64,000 nt of DNA, taken from assembly GCF_018205975.1 (NCBI RefSeq), contig NZ_CP073577.1, positions 1,736,001-1,800,000 of the forward strand, read 5' to 3'. Origin of the DNA: Erythrobacter sp. JK5. Its GTDB lineage: Bacteria > Pseudomonadota > Alphaproteobacteria > Sphingomonadales > Sphingomonadaceae. Of this stretch, positions 43,014 to 54,026 are shown piece by piece. A program made the translations under genes and the position numbers. Under the pieces are notes generated by a model. It searched no databases, was not told the DNA's origin, and worked only from the letters and a program-made list of their open reading frames with translations. How positions within the stretch are numbered: position 1 is the first letter of the stretch; each line of letters starts with the position of its first letter.

Positions 43014-43931
43014 CTACAGCCAGCCCTGCTCCCTGTACCATTCGGCGGTCATCTTGAGGCCCGCTTCGCCATCCCATACCGCCTGCCACAGCGACAGCGG
43101 CGGGGCTTTCCTGACGTCGCACACCCAGTCCGGGTGGACCATGTAGCCGACCCGGTCCTCGGTCAGCTTGGCCTTGTGCCCGCGCAGCGCCTTGTCGATC
43201 CTGGCCGCGATCTGCAGCAGCGGCTCGGGCAGACTGGGGGCGAAAACCTGGCTCCTGCCGACCGCCTCGCCGATCATCTGCGCCAGTTCGGTGTGTTCGT
43301 AGCCATAGGGATTGTCGTCCCACGGCTCGTAGGTCCGATGCGTCGCGATCGACCCGGCGCAGGCGAGCGCGATCAGCAGCCGCGCCAGATCCTCGACATG
43401 GATCAGCGAGCTGCGTCCCGCCGGCGGGACCGGGACAATGCCGAGCTTGGCCGCCTTGAACAGATCGAGATAATCCTTGTCGCGCGGGCCATAGACGCCC
43501 GGCGGGCGCACGATGGTCCACTCGAGATCGCTGGCCTTTACCAGTTCCTCGGCGCGCGCCTTGGACGCGCCGTACGCCGACAGCTCGGGTTCGCGGGCCG
43601 AGAGCGACGAGACGAACACGAAGCGCCGGATGCCCGCCGCGCCGGTCGCCGCGAGCATGCGCTGTGTCCCGGCAACATTGGCGCGGTCGAATTCGCTGGT
43701 GTCGGGCGTGTTGGTCAGACCGGCGATGTGGATCACGGCATCGACACCGGTCGCGAGCTCGGCCAGCGCCGCATCGTTGTCGAGCGTGCCGGACACCCAC
43801 TCCACCCGCTCGCGCGCATGCTGGTTGCGGCGCGTGAGCGCGCGCACGCGCAGCCCCTTCGCAAGCGCCGCATCGAGCGTCGCGTGCCCCACGAAACCGG
43901 TCGCTCCGGTGATCGCGACATGCGTAACCAC
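43014..43931 (-). CDS. NAD(P)-dependent epimerase/dehydratase (extended SDR)
   Basis: The 305-residue protein has the SDR cofactor loop ITGATGFVGHA, VDAVIHIAGLTNT, FVFVSSLSA, the catalytic YGASK tetrad (S in VSS, Y and K in YGASK), and IVRPPGVYGPRD. These place it with atypical or extended SDRs of the sugar epimerase or complex I NDUFA9 type. The substrate is unknown. GTG 43931 is the likely start (VVTHVAITG), two bases after the proB stop, so it is the third gene of the obgE-proB operon. Confidence 0.82.
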   Translation of the reverse strand: MVTHVAITGATGFVGHATLDAALAKGLRVRALTRRNQHARERVEWVSGTLDNDAALAELATGVDAVIHIAGLTNTPDTSEFDRANVAGTQRMLAATGAAGIRRFVFVSSLSAREPELSAYGASKARAEELVKASDLEWTIVRPPGVYGPRDKDYLDLFKAAKLGIVPVPPAGRSSLIHVEDLARLLIALACAGSIATHRTYEPWDDNPYGYEHTELAQMIGEAVGRSQVFAPSLPEPLLQIAARIDKALRGHKAKLTEDRVGYMVHPDWVCDVRKAPPLSLWQAVWDGEAGLKMTAEWYREQGWL

Positions 43932-43933
43932 CG

Positions 43934-46122
<2,189 letters not shown>

Positions 46123-46169
46123 CTATGCATTTCCTCGACGGATTGCGAGGGGAATAGAGCGCCAGCTCT

Positions 46170-46237
46170 CCGTTCGTGTCGAGCGTAATCGAGACACGCC
46201 CGCGCCAGCGCCTCTCGACTACGCTCGAGGCGAACGG
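46170..46237. repeat. REP-like inverted repeat with 25-nt arms
   Basis: The arm 46170-46194 (CCGTTCGTGTCGAGCG...) pairs with 46213-46237 (...CGCTCGAGGCGAACGG), with about three mismatches in 25, around an 18-nt spacer. CGTTCG-TCGAGCG palindromes of this type are common intergenic repeats in sphingomonads. It lies between obgE (start 46113) and the btuB stop at 46247 and could act as a 3' end structure for btuB. Confidence 0.7.
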
Positions 46238-46246
46238 GGTCCTCGA

Positions 46247-48178
46247 CTAGAACCTCGCTTCGATACCGATCAGCGCTGCTCGCCCGGGAGCGACGAAGGT
46301 GAAGACCGGCTCGTAGGTTTCATCGAGCAGGTTTTCGACCCGCCCGAAGGCGTCGATCCCTTCCGCCAGTTTCACCCGTGCGTTGACATTCACGAGTACG
46401 TAATCGTCCAGCGTGGTTTGCGGCGCGGGAAAGGCTCCGACGGTGAAATCGGAATCCTGCGCTTCGCCGTGGTAACGGACAGCCAGATTGGCGGAAAAAT
46501 CATCGCGAGGCGCGGCCCAATTGAGCACTGCGCTGGCGAGGTGATCGGGGCGACGGACCTCCTCGACTCCGTCTTCCTCGGCATCGACGAAGCTGTAGGC
46601 ACCGTTGAAGGAGAAGCCGCTTCCCAACTGCGCCGCAATGGCCAGCTCGACACCGCGCTGGGTGCTGTCGGTCGCGCGATTGCCCGGTGTCTGGATGAAG
46701 TCAGGCGGTGGGAAGGCGGTGAAGATTTCGTTTTCGAGCTCGGCGTCGAAATAGGTCAGCGATACCCGCACCGCACCGCGGACGAAATCCTGATCCACTC
46801 CGACTTCCCAACTGGTCGATTCCTCGGGCTGCAAATTCGGGTTGCCGACGAAAACGCCGTCGAAAAAGCCGAACAGCTCACCGAAAGTCGGGTTTTTGAC
46901 CCCTGTACCAAAAGCCGCACGCAGCCGCGTCGTATCGGTCACGCGCATGCCTGCGCCGATCCGGAACGTGGTCGCATCCTGAAAGCGATCATTGATATCG
47001 TGACGGACTGCAGCGGCAAAATCAAAGCGCTCACCGGAATAGCGATACTCGCCGACCAGCCCGACATTTTCGATCTCGCGGCGATCGTCAAAGGTCAGGA
47101 CATTGTTGAAGCCCTCAACTTCGTAGTCTGCAGCGAAAGTGACGGTATGATCGTTTCCGCCAAAGTCATAGGCGGTCACGTAGGACGCCTTGAACCGGTC
47201 ACTCTCCGTCTCGCTCGGGAAGCCGGCAGGCGCGACGGTGTTGCGGTCGATGTCGGCGACCTGCGCGGAAAGGTCGTGAATCCACGCTCCGTCCAGCGCT
47301 TCGAACCGGGCACCGACCAACGCGTAGAACGCCTGATTCTCGTATTGCGTCCCGGGGCTGTCGATCACGAAACCCTGTGTCGGGCTGCCAAAGCCGAAGT
47401 CCTGATCGTTGAACTCGCCTTCGGTTTCCACATAGCGGAGTGCGGAGCGCAGCTCGAAGCCATCGGCGACTTCGACCGCACCCTTGCCCGAAATGGTGTA
47501 GCTGTCGCGACCGATGTCGCGGGTGCCATTCCGCGCATTGGGTTCGCCTTCGGTGCTGACGACGGTGGCCGAGAGCGCCGCGTCCCATCCATCCCCACGA
47601 TATCCATAGCGCGCCGCGCCGTTGACGGTCGAATTGGTCCCACCCTCGATCCGCGCAGAAAAGCCCGAAAGCTCACGACCGCTCGCCGCGTTGTAGGCCA
47701 CGACACCGGCGACCGCATCGTTACCGTACAGCGCCGATTGCGGTCCGCGCAGCACTTCGAGCCGGCTGCCGATCTCGGCCTGCAACGTGCCGATATCGAA
47801 TTCACCATTGTTCGGGTCGGACACCTCGATCCCGTCGACCAGCACCAGCACATGGTTCGCTTCCGACCCGCGCATCCGGATCTGGGTTTGACCCGCCACG
47901 CTGCTGACGGCCACGCTCGGAACGTCGCGCAAAACATCGGCGATGTCGCGGATCTGGCGCCGATCAATCTGCTCCGGAGTGATGAGGGTCAGCGATCCGG
48001 TAAACTCGCTCACCGGGATCGGCATGTCCCGGCTCGCGGTCACCAGAATGGGGACTGGGCGCTCGGTCAGGTAAATTACGCCATCGGCTTCGCTTTCCGC
48101 ATCGGCCTGCGCCCACACAGGCGCACTCCACGCAATCGCCGCCAGCGCAGCGCCGCACCACACAGTCTTCGATTTCAT
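46247..48178 (-). CDS. btuB: TonB-dependent vitamin B12 receptor (BtuB type)
   Basis: The 643-residue outer membrane protein has a signal peptide (MKSKTVWCGAALAAIAWSAP, cleavage after VWA), a plug domain (SLTLITPEQIDRRQIRDIAD, VPSVAVSSVAGQTQIRMRGS, HVLVLVDGIEVSDP), and a 22-strand-type barrel ending in ALIGIEARF. Assignment to cobalamin rests mainly on the cobalamin riboswitch directly upstream. ATG 48178 is the proper start, since longer readings run back toward the riboswitch without a signal peptide. Expression should fall when B12 is plentiful. Confidence 0.92.
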   Translation of the reverse strand: MKSKTVWCGAALAAIAWSAPVWAQADAESEADGVIYLTERPVPILVTASRDMPIPVSEFTGSLTLITPEQIDRRQIRDIADVLRDVPSVAVSSVAGQTQIRMRGSEANHVLVLVDGIEVSDPNNGEFDIGTLQAEIGSRLEVLRGPQSALYGNDAVAGVVAYNAASGRELSGFSARIEGGTNSTVNGAARYGYRGDGWDAALSATVVSTEGEPNARNGTRDIGRDSYTISGKGAVEVADGFELRSALRYVETEGEFNDQDFGFGSPTQGFVIDSPGTQYENQAFYALVGARFEALDGAWIHDLSAQVADIDRNTVAPAGFPSETESDRFKASYVTAYDFGGNDHTVTFAADYEVEGFNNVLTFDDRREIENVGLVGEYRYSGERFDFAAAVRHDINDRFQDATTFRIGAGMRVTDTTRLRAAFGTGVKNPTFGELFGFFDGVFVGNPNLQPEESTSWEVGVDQDFVRGAVRVSLTYFDAELENEIFTAFPPPDFIQTPGNRATDSTQRGVELAIAAQLGSGFSFNGAYSFVDAEEDGVEEVRRPDHLASAVLNWAAPRDDFSANLAVRYHGEAQDSDFTVGAFPAPQTTLDDYVLVNVNARVKLAEGIDAFGRVENLLDETYEPVFTFVAPGRAALIGIEARF

Positions 48179-48307
48179 CTTCCGTATCCCTTCCGAATGA
48201 GCAACGTCGGACCGTGCGGGGATCACCCACACGGCCAGTGAAGTCGTCGCTCGAAACGAAAGTTCATTCGCGCCGCGCCAATCCCTGAGCGGGGCAACAA
48301 GCGACAC

Positions 48308-48512
48308 GCTCCGGTCGGTCTCCTGGCTTGCGGGTCTCCGCGTCTGGCTCTCACCTTCCCAGAACTTGCGCTCCAGTGGCGACGGCCCTTGCGGACCGCG
48401 CGAGACAGACACTCACCGCTTACAGTTGCAGGGACAGCTGCGGATTTGCACTGTTGTCCGACAGGACCTCGCGCGCACCGCATTCCCGTTACCGAGGCGT
48501 GCCATCGCGTTA
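48308..48512 (-). ncRNA. cobalamin (adenosylcobalamin-class) riboswitch
   Basis: On the minus strand the conserved blocks occur in order: GGTAACGGGAATGCGGTG (48494-48477), AATCCGCAGCTGTCCCTGC then AACTGTAAGCGGTGAG, GCCACTGG then TTCTGGGAAGGTGAGAGCC, and the B12 box AGCCAGGAGACCGACC (48328-48313). This is the full cobalamin riboswitch core. It is followed by ~130 nt to the btuB start, so control may be by terminator or by access to the ribosome binding site. Outer boundaries are approximate. Confidence 0.95.
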
Positions 48513-48556
48513 GGGATGAAGAGCGCGCGTCGCAAGTCTCGTGCACGCTGCGGACC

Positions 48557-48632
<76 letters not shown>

Positions 48633-48720
48633 GTTCAGGTGTGCGTGCGCCCTGCGGCGGGCAGGCGCGCGCATTAGCTCAAGCCTCGCGCGCTTGCCAA
48701 GCGAATTATACTGGGCGGAT

Positions 48721-49713
48721 CTATCGCCTCGGAGTATTCGCCTGGTCGGCCGGCGCGGCATCGGGAATGGGTTCGACCACCGGCTGCGAGACGAAATTCT
48801 CGTTCACCGGCACGACGGGTATTTCGTTCCCGGTATCGGGGTCGGCTACCAGCGTGCTCGCCGCTGCCGGTGCCGCGAGGGTCGCCGCCGGATCGCCCAT
48901 ACCGGGCGTCGGGACATTGGGATCGCCCGCCGACCGTGCGCGCTGCACCGCCACCCAGCCGGGCTGCGAGGGACCGTAGAGCGCGCCGTAGCGCCGATCC
49001 CATTCGCTCGATTGCTGTTCGTACTGCTCATACTCGTCGAAGAACGTATCGAACGGTGCCTCGAGCAGCGGGAAATTGGCCAGAGCGAAGGCGATCGGAT
49101 CGCTCGGCGGCGCGGCCAGCGCGCGGTTCGAAAGATCGAGCATCGTGGCGCAGAATCCGCGGCGCGCGGGTGGCAGGGCGAAGAAATTGTAGACCTGCGT
49201 CATTTCGCCTTCGCGCGCGACGATTCCGGCGCGGCGCGCGCCCAGTTCGCGATTGTAGATCGCATCGATCCGGTCGTTGACGCGCTTCAGCGCGCGCGCG
49301 TGATCGGTGATGTAGGCGCGATATGCGTCGGTGATCGGCGCGTATTGCGGCGCGGTGCAATTCAGCGCAGCGACGTTCCAGCCGGATCGGAAATGCCACA
49401 CCGTTTCGTCTTCGGTGAGCCCGCGATTGACGGTCAGGCGCTTGCCGTCCGCCCCGACCGAAGGGATGTTCATGACATAGGCCGCGCCCGACGGCGGAAG
49501 CGGGCGATAGGGGATCGTCTCGACCACCGGCGGCGGGGGCGGCGGGGGTGGTGGCGGCAGCGGCACCGGGGCCGGCGCGCAAGCGGCAAGGGTCGCCACG
49601 CCTAGCGCGACGGCGGTGATCCGCAGGCCTGCCGGTGGGCGATTGGGCCCCGTGGGTATCCCGCCGGAAATCCGGTCGCCGCCCGTTGTGCCTGTATCGT
49701 GATCCACGCTCAT
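48721..49713 (-). CDS. putative lipoprotein with polyproline stretch, unknown
   Basis: The 330-residue protein has a hydrophobic segment ending in a lipobox (ATLAAC, C45), unusually far from the annotated start, so the real start may be later or the N-terminus is an extension. A run of ten prolines follows (near residues 53-64), then a helical region (~90-260) and an acidic Pro/Ala tail. No family is recognised. The lipidated helical architecture suggests an envelope protein. It stands alone, upstream of tRNA-Ala on the same strand. Confidence 0.68.
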   Translation of the reverse strand: MSVDHDTGTTGGDRISGGIPTGPNRPPAGLRITAVALGVATLAACAPAPVPLPPPPPPPPPPVVETIPYRPLPPSGAAYVMNIPSVGADGKRLTVNRGLTEDETVWHFRSGWNVAALNCTAPQYAPITDAYRAYITDHARALKRVNDRIDAIYNRELGARRAGIVAREGEMTQVYNFFALPPARRGFCATMLDLSNRALAAPPSDPIAFALANFPLLEAPFDTFFDEYEQYEQQSSEWDRRYGALYGPSQPGWVAVQRARSAGDPNVPTPGMGDPAATLAAPAAASTLVADPDTGNEIPVVPVNENFVSQPVVEPIPDAAPADQANTPRR

Positions 49714-49810
49714 CGCCCGTCTGCCTCTCGCTTTACCCCTGCGAGCCAGGATAGCTCGCGCTCCCTTGCTCCCGTGTGAAGGGGATCAGCGATAGGCCCG
49801 CCGCGCAGCA

Positions 49811-49846
49811 AAGAAAATGCCCGGGACGCACGAAACGTCCCGGGCA
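49811..49846 (-). terminator. rho-independent terminator of the BI-1 family gene
   Basis: TGCCCGGGACG (49818-49828) pairs perfectly over 11 bp with CGTCCCGGGCA (49836-49846) around a 7-nt loop. Read on the minus strand it is followed by TTTTCTTT. It lies 58 bases past the stop of the BI-1 gene. Confidence 0.88.
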
Positions 49847-49904
49847 CGATTCCATTCACCGTTTTCGCCGCCAAGCGTAGCCCAACGGCAACATCGGGGC
49901 GCGA

Positions 49905-50636
49905 CTATTCGCGGCTGCCGAGGAACTGCAGCAGGAACATGAACATGTTGACGAAGTCGAGATACAGGGTCGTTGCCCCCATGATCACCGCCTTGCCCAT
50001 GAACTCGGTTCCGCGCACCTGATGGTACTGGTTCTTCAGCCGCTGCGTGTCGTAGGCGGTAAGGCCTGCGAAGATCAGCACGCCGAGGCTGCTGATCACG
50101 AACGCCATCGCTTCCGACTGCAGGAAGATGTTGATCACCATCGCGATGATCAGCCCGAACACGCCCATGATGAGGAAGCTGCCCCAGCCGGAAATGTCTT
50201 TCTTGGTGGTGTAGCCCCACAGGCTCAGCCCCGCGAAGGCGCCCGCCGTGGCGAAGAATGTCACCGCGATCGATTCACCGGTGAACACCAGGAAGATCGT
50301 CGACATCGACAGGCCCATCACGATCGCGAACGACCAGAACAGGATCTGCAGCGTGCCCTGGCTCATCTTGTGCAGGCCGAAGCTCATCGCCATGATGAAG
50401 CCGAGCGGCGCGAGCGCGACGATCCACATCAGCGGACCCCCGGCGAACGCATAGGCAAGCCCGGTGGCTGCCGCCGCCATGGCGACGATTCCGGTCAGCA
50501 GCACACCCGAAGCCATGTAATTGTAGATCGAGAGCATGTACGAGCGCAGGCCCTCGTCGTAAGTGACCTCGCCGCCGGCGCGCGGCACCGAGCCGAAATT
50601 CGACTGCGTGCGCTGCGTGTCTTTCCAATCAGCCAT
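49905..50636 (-). CDS. Bax inhibitor-1 (BI-1/YbhL) family membrane protein
   Basis: The 243-residue protein has a ~45-residue cytoplasmic N-terminus (MADWKDTQRTQSNFGSVPRA) and seven hydrophobic helices, with family landmarks RSYMLSIYNYMASGVLLTG, GFIMAMSFG, and near the C-terminus FAGLTAYDTQRLKNQY and ATTLYLDFVNMFMFLLQFLG. BI-1 proteins are pH-sensitive calcium leak channels or membrane stress proteins. The start at 50636 follows GGAAATGGAGAC; the longer frame at 50687 has no support. A promoter at 50690-50718 and a terminator at 49811-49846 make it a single-gene unit. Confidence 0.92.
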   Translation of the reverse strand: MADWKDTQRTQSNFGSVPRAGGEVTYDEGLRSYMLSIYNYMASGVLLTGIVAMAAAATGLAYAFAGGPLMWIVALAPLGFIMAMSFGLHKMSQGTLQILFWSFAIVMGLSMSTIFLVFTGESIAVTFFATAGAFAGLSLWGYTTKKDISGWGSFLIMGVFGLIIAMVINIFLQSEAMAFVISSLGVLIFAGLTAYDTQRLKNQYHQVRGTEFMGKAVIMGATTLYLDFVNMFMFLLQFLGSRE

Positions 50637-50683
50637 TGTGGATCCCTTGTCTCCATTTCCAGCGCGACAATACGCGCCTTTCG
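50637..50683 (-). promoter_or_regulatory. 5' leader of the BI-1 gene with hairpin
   Basis: The ~47-nt leader carries GCGCG-TATTGT-CGCGC (50677 to 50662), a perfect 5-bp hairpin, then GGAAATGGAGACAAGGGATC before ATG 50636. A ybhL RNA motif has been described upstream of BI-1 genes in alphaproteobacteria. This leader is in the right place, but I have not matched its consensus. Confidence 0.35.
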
Positions 50684-50689
50684 CCATGC

Positions 50690-50718
50690 AATATCGGTGT
50701 TTTGCCAGCCGTTTTCAA
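50690..50718 (-). promoter_or_regulatory. sigma-70-type promoter of the BI-1 gene
   Basis: On the minus strand TTGAAA (50718-50713), a 17-bp spacer and GATATT (50695-50690) give a good housekeeping promoter, with a start expected near 50683. This would produce the leader at 50637-50683. Confidence 0.5.
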
Positions 50719-50783
50719 GCGAAACCGGTGGCAATTCGGTCCGATTTGTTCATTTTTTCGGGGGATATGATTAACGAATGCTT

Positions 50784-51575
50784 TCAATCGCTTCCGCGCG
50801 ACAGTTTTGCACCGCGATCGCGGGTCGCGCGCAGCGTATCGACCAGCAGTGCCCGCAGGGCGTTGTCGCGGTCGAGCACGTCCAGTCCCTCGCGGGTCAT
50901 CCCGCCGGGGCTCGCGACGCGGTCCGCCAGCTCGCCCGGCGACAGCTCGGCCCTGGCCGCCAGCGCGGAAGCGCCCTCGACCGTGGCCAGCGCAAGGTCT
51001 TGTGCGGTCGCGGGGTCGAGCCCGAGCTCGCTCGCCGCGGCCGCCAGCGCATCGATGAAACGATAGACAAAGCCGGGGCCGGACCCGGCCAGTGCGGTGA
51101 CCAGATCGAACCGGGTCTCGTCCGCGAGCCAGACCACGCTGCCGAGCCGGTCGAACAGGCTCGAGGTCGGGCCGCGATCGGCCAGTCCGCGCTCGCACAG
51201 GATCACCGGCGACTTGCCGATCCGCGCGGCGAGGTTGGGCATCACCCGCACATGCGCCGCTGCTTTCGGAAACGCGGAACCCAGCTGGTCGAGCGTGATC
51301 CCGGCGAGCAGCGAATAGACGGTGACACCCTGCCCGGTGAGCGACTGCAATTCCGGACCCAGCGCGCCCAGTTGCTGCGGCTTGAAACCGAGCAGCACCG
51401 CATCGTGACCGCTGGCTTCGCCCGGTTCTCGAAACAGCGCCACGCCGTCAGGAACCGATTCCAGCGCCGGATCGAGCACCGCGAAACGCGCCGGATCGAT
51501 GCCCGAGGCCAGCCACCCGGCCAGCATCGCGCCGCCCATGTTTCCGCACCCGATCAGGAGAAGCTTGGTTGTCAT
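50784..51575 (-). CDS. proC: pyrroline-5-carboxylate reductase
   Basis: ProC reduces pyrroline-5-carboxylate to proline, the last step. The 263-residue protein has the NAD(P) loop LLIGCGNMGGAML, the strand VLLGFKPQQL, RVMPNLAARIGK, and the C-terminal signature LAGSGPGFVYRFIDALAAA with VASPGGMTREGLDVLD. Length is normal. It is preceded on its strand by a YbjN-family gene across a REP-like palindrome. It is not adjacent to proB, which lies at 43934. Confidence 0.94.
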   Translation of the reverse strand: MTTKLLLIGCGNMGGAMLAGWLASGIDPARFAVLDPALESVPDGVALFREPGEASGHDAVLLGFKPQQLGALGPELQSLTGQGVTVYSLLAGITLDQLGSAFPKAAAHVRVMPNLAARIGKSPVILCERGLADRGPTSSLFDRLGSVVWLADETRFDLVTALAGSGPGFVYRFIDALAAAASELGLDPATAQDLALATVEGASALAARAELSPGELADRVASPGGMTREGLDVLDRDNALRALLVDTLRATRDRGAKLSRGSD

Positions 51576-51585
51576 CCCGTAGTCC

Positions 51586-51678
51586 GTTCATGCTCAGCCT
51601 GTCGGTTGTGAAGCAGGCACGAAGAGCCAACGATAAGCGCTGCGCTGCGCTCGCCCCGCGACAGGCTCAGGACGAGAC
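51586..51678. repeat. REP-like inverted repeat between proC and the YbjN gene
   Basis: GTTCATGCTCAGCCTGTCG (51586-51604) and CGACAGGCTCAGGACGAGAC (51659-51678) are imperfect inverted arms with the CAGCCTGTCG/CGACAGGCT core matching fully or nearly so. The AGCCTGTCGA-type core is a widespread palindromic repeat in sphingomonad intergenic DNA. It fills the proC-YbjN spacer. Confidence 0.65.
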
Positions 51679-51701
51679 GTTCCATGGTACCGGCGCGAAA
51701 G

Positions 51702-52208
51702 CTACGCCTCGCCTGCGGCATCGACAAGCGCGCTGTCGAGCGCGTCCCGCGGCGTCTTGTCGCCCCACAGCACGAACTGGAACGCCGGATAGAACCGGTC
51801 GCATTCGTCGATCGCGGTTTCGACCAGCGCCTGCGCCTGCGCGATGCTCAGCATGCCCTCGTCGCCCAGCAATGCGCCGTGACGATACAGCAGCACGTCG
51901 CCGTTCGACCAGATATCGAAATGGCCGAGCCACATCTGTTCATTGACCAGGCTCAGCAATTCGTAGGCGCGCGGGCGCTTGTCGTCCGACACGCGAATGT
52001 CCGGCAGGCACAGGAATTGCAGCACATTGTCGGCGCTGCGCCAGATCGCGCGCAGCTGATACTTGGCCCAGCTGCCCTGGACCTCGCCGGTCATTTCATC
52101 GTCCGAAATCACCTCGCACGGCCAGCCGCGCGCTTCGAACAGCGCTGCCAGCATATCGACCGGGGCGGCGTCGTCCTGCGCGGCGTATTCGGATTCGCGC
52201 GGCATCAT
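51702..52208 (-). CDS. YbjN domain protein
   Basis: The 168-residue protein shows the YbjN fold: VDMLAALFEARGWPCEVISD, QLRAIWRSADNVLQFLCLPD, LSLVNEQMWLGHFDIWSNGD and LLYRHGALLGDEGMLSIAQA. YbjN-domain proteins are chaperone-like or sensory; in Escherichia coli YbjN affects stress and motility, but no reaction is known. Two adjacent ATGs (52208, 52205) are possible, and longer starts run into the upstream gene. It is probably in the same unit as proC. Confidence 0.85.
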   Translation of the reverse strand: MMPRESEYAAQDDAAPVDMLAALFEARGWPCEVISDDEMTGEVQGSWAKYQLRAIWRSADNVLQFLCLPDIRVSDDKRPRAYELLSLVNEQMWLGHFDIWSNGDVLLYRHGALLGDEGMLSIAQAQALVETAIDECDRFYPAFQFVLWGDKTPRDALDSALVDAAGEA

Positions 52209-52352
52209 GCGGAGGTTTTCGTGTGCGTCATCGGTGCGACGAATGCCTTGGCGCGGGCGGGCTTGGCAATGGGCCGTGCCGAGGCGGCTGGGGAGAACCG
52301 TTCTGGCTTGTTCAAAGCTTGTGCAAAGAAACCGGGGGATGAACCCCAATCT

Positions 52353-53896
52353 CTAATCAAGTGATTGAATCTCCGTGCCTTCCGGGCTGGTATACGAGAA
52401 AGTATCGAGACCCTTTTCGGCCAGCGCGTTGACCAGCCGTCGCGCCTCGCCGGTGCTTGCGACCGGCCCGGCGAGCAGGCGGTTCGACTGGCCCATGTGA
52501 CCACGTGCGGCGTGAACGGGCCGAGCAGGTCGGGCGCCTGGCGCTCGATCCGCCGCCAGTCGAACCGCAATGCCTCGCGGTCGCGTCCGGTCGCGACCTG
52601 GACCCAGAATCGGCGGGGATGCTGCGGAGTAACGGCTTCGGGTGCCGGCGGCGCCTCGCGCCGGACCTGGATGGTTGCGAGATCGACCGCGTCGCGGCCG
52701 CCTGAAGTCGCGGGCATGGTACCTTCGCCAAGCTCGGCGAAGACATCGGCAAAACCAGGTTCAGGCTCGATCGCCCGCTCGGTCGCTGGGCCAGGAGAAG
52801 TAGTGGCGGGAGCGTCCGACGTTGCCGCGCTCGCAACGCGGGCAAGGTCGAACCCTGGCGCGGGAGCGGCATCCCCACTGGCCGGGGAGGGCGGTTCGAC
52901 CCGGGCGACGCGTGCGGGCCCAGTTGCGGTGTCGCCCGAGGCCCCGTCGGTCGAGGGGACTTGCTGCGAGGCGATGGCCACGCGTTCGGGCGGGCGTCCG
53001 AGCGGCTGCCCGACGGGCTCGAGCCGATTGCCGGCCTCGACCGACGACGAGGCCGAGACCGCGCCCGAGCCGGTCGCCGCGTAACCGGCGATGCGCGGGT
53101 CGTCGCGACCGATATCCGCCGCACGCGGAAAGATGCCGAGATTTGCGGCTGCGGCTTGCTGGGCCTTGGTCAGGCGCGGCATATAGGCGAGATAGGGCGT
53201 GATCCGCCCCGCAAGATCGCGCGGCATCACCGCTTCGGTTATCGCCGCCGCGCGCTCCTGCTGACCGAGGATCGCCAACCCGAAGGCGCGAGCGCGAAAC
53301 GCAGCGAATTCGCGCTTGTCGATCAGCGGTCGCAAGGTCTCTTCGAAGGCGCGCTGTTCTCCGACGATGGCCTGGCTCAACGCCATTCTGCGGATCGCGA
53401 GGCTGTCGTCCGGATTCTCCCGCAGCGCCTGGCGATAGGATGCCTGCGCGCGCACTGCGTCGCCGACGAGGTCGTAGGCCAGCCCGCGATCCGCCAACAC
53501 GTCGCGCGGCGATGCCCCCGCCGCTTCGGCCTCGGCAAACAGCCGCAGCGCCTCGATCGGACGTCCCGAGCGCAGATATACCGCAGCCATGCCCATCTTC
53601 ACGCGCGGGTTTTCCGCCGACAATTCCTCGGCCCGGCCGAAGAATCCGAGCGCAGCGTCGAGATCCTCGAGCTTCAGCGAAGCGTTGCCCGCTTCGATCA
53701 GCGCGTCGAGATCGCGCGGGCTGCGTGCCAGTTGCCGCAGCGCGCGGTTGAGCCGTTCGACATCGGGAGAGGGGAGCGGCTGGACGACCGCTCGCGAAGT
53801 GGATTCCTGAGCCCCCGCCGGCGCACCGGACAGAGCGAACCCCGCCATGCCGCAAAGGGCCAGCGCAAGGGTCGAAATTCGCATCGTCAAGCGCAT
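52353..53896 (-). CDS. periplasmic TPR/SPOR-domain protein, apparent frameshift in the SPOR domain
   Basis: A signal peptide (ending GAPAGAQ) leads into TPR-like helices (~residues 35-190, ALIEAGNASLKLEDLDAALG), a Pro/Ala/Ser linker, and a C-terminal SPOR domain (RRFWVQVATGRDREALRFDW). The SPOR domain breaks at VVTW. The current frame turns into unrelated sequence to 52205. Adding one G to the GGG at 52492-52494 restores WGQSNRLLAGPVASTGEARR with ALAEKG further on, ending at TAG 52353. The second reading is standard SPOR, which binds denuded peptidoglycan at the septum. Three start codons (53902 GTG, 53896, 53884) are possible. It lies next to ftsZ. Confidence 0.78.
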
Positions 53897-53972
53897 AATC
53901 ACGCCGTGGGGCTAATCCAATCGAACGGAGACGCTAGCCGGAATGGCCTGAATGCGAGGCGAACGGAGCGGT

Positions 53973-53991
53973 GCTTCGGTCGAACCGAAGC
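53973..53991. repeat. 7-bp hairpin between ftsZ and the SPOR gene
   Basis: GCTTCGG-TCGAA-CCGAAGC is a perfect hairpin in the 124-bp spacer, flanked by a weaker outer pairing (GGT/ACC). No T tract follows on the minus strand, so termination is uncertain. Confidence 0.4.
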
Positions 53992-54026
53992 CCGGCACCG
54001 AGGCATCGCGCCGACCGTGCGGAATC

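Noticed and set aside
52205..52352. C-terminal extension of the SPOR protein to 52205
   Set aside because: The residues are unlike any SPOR domain, while the alternate frame restores a canonical one ending at 52353.
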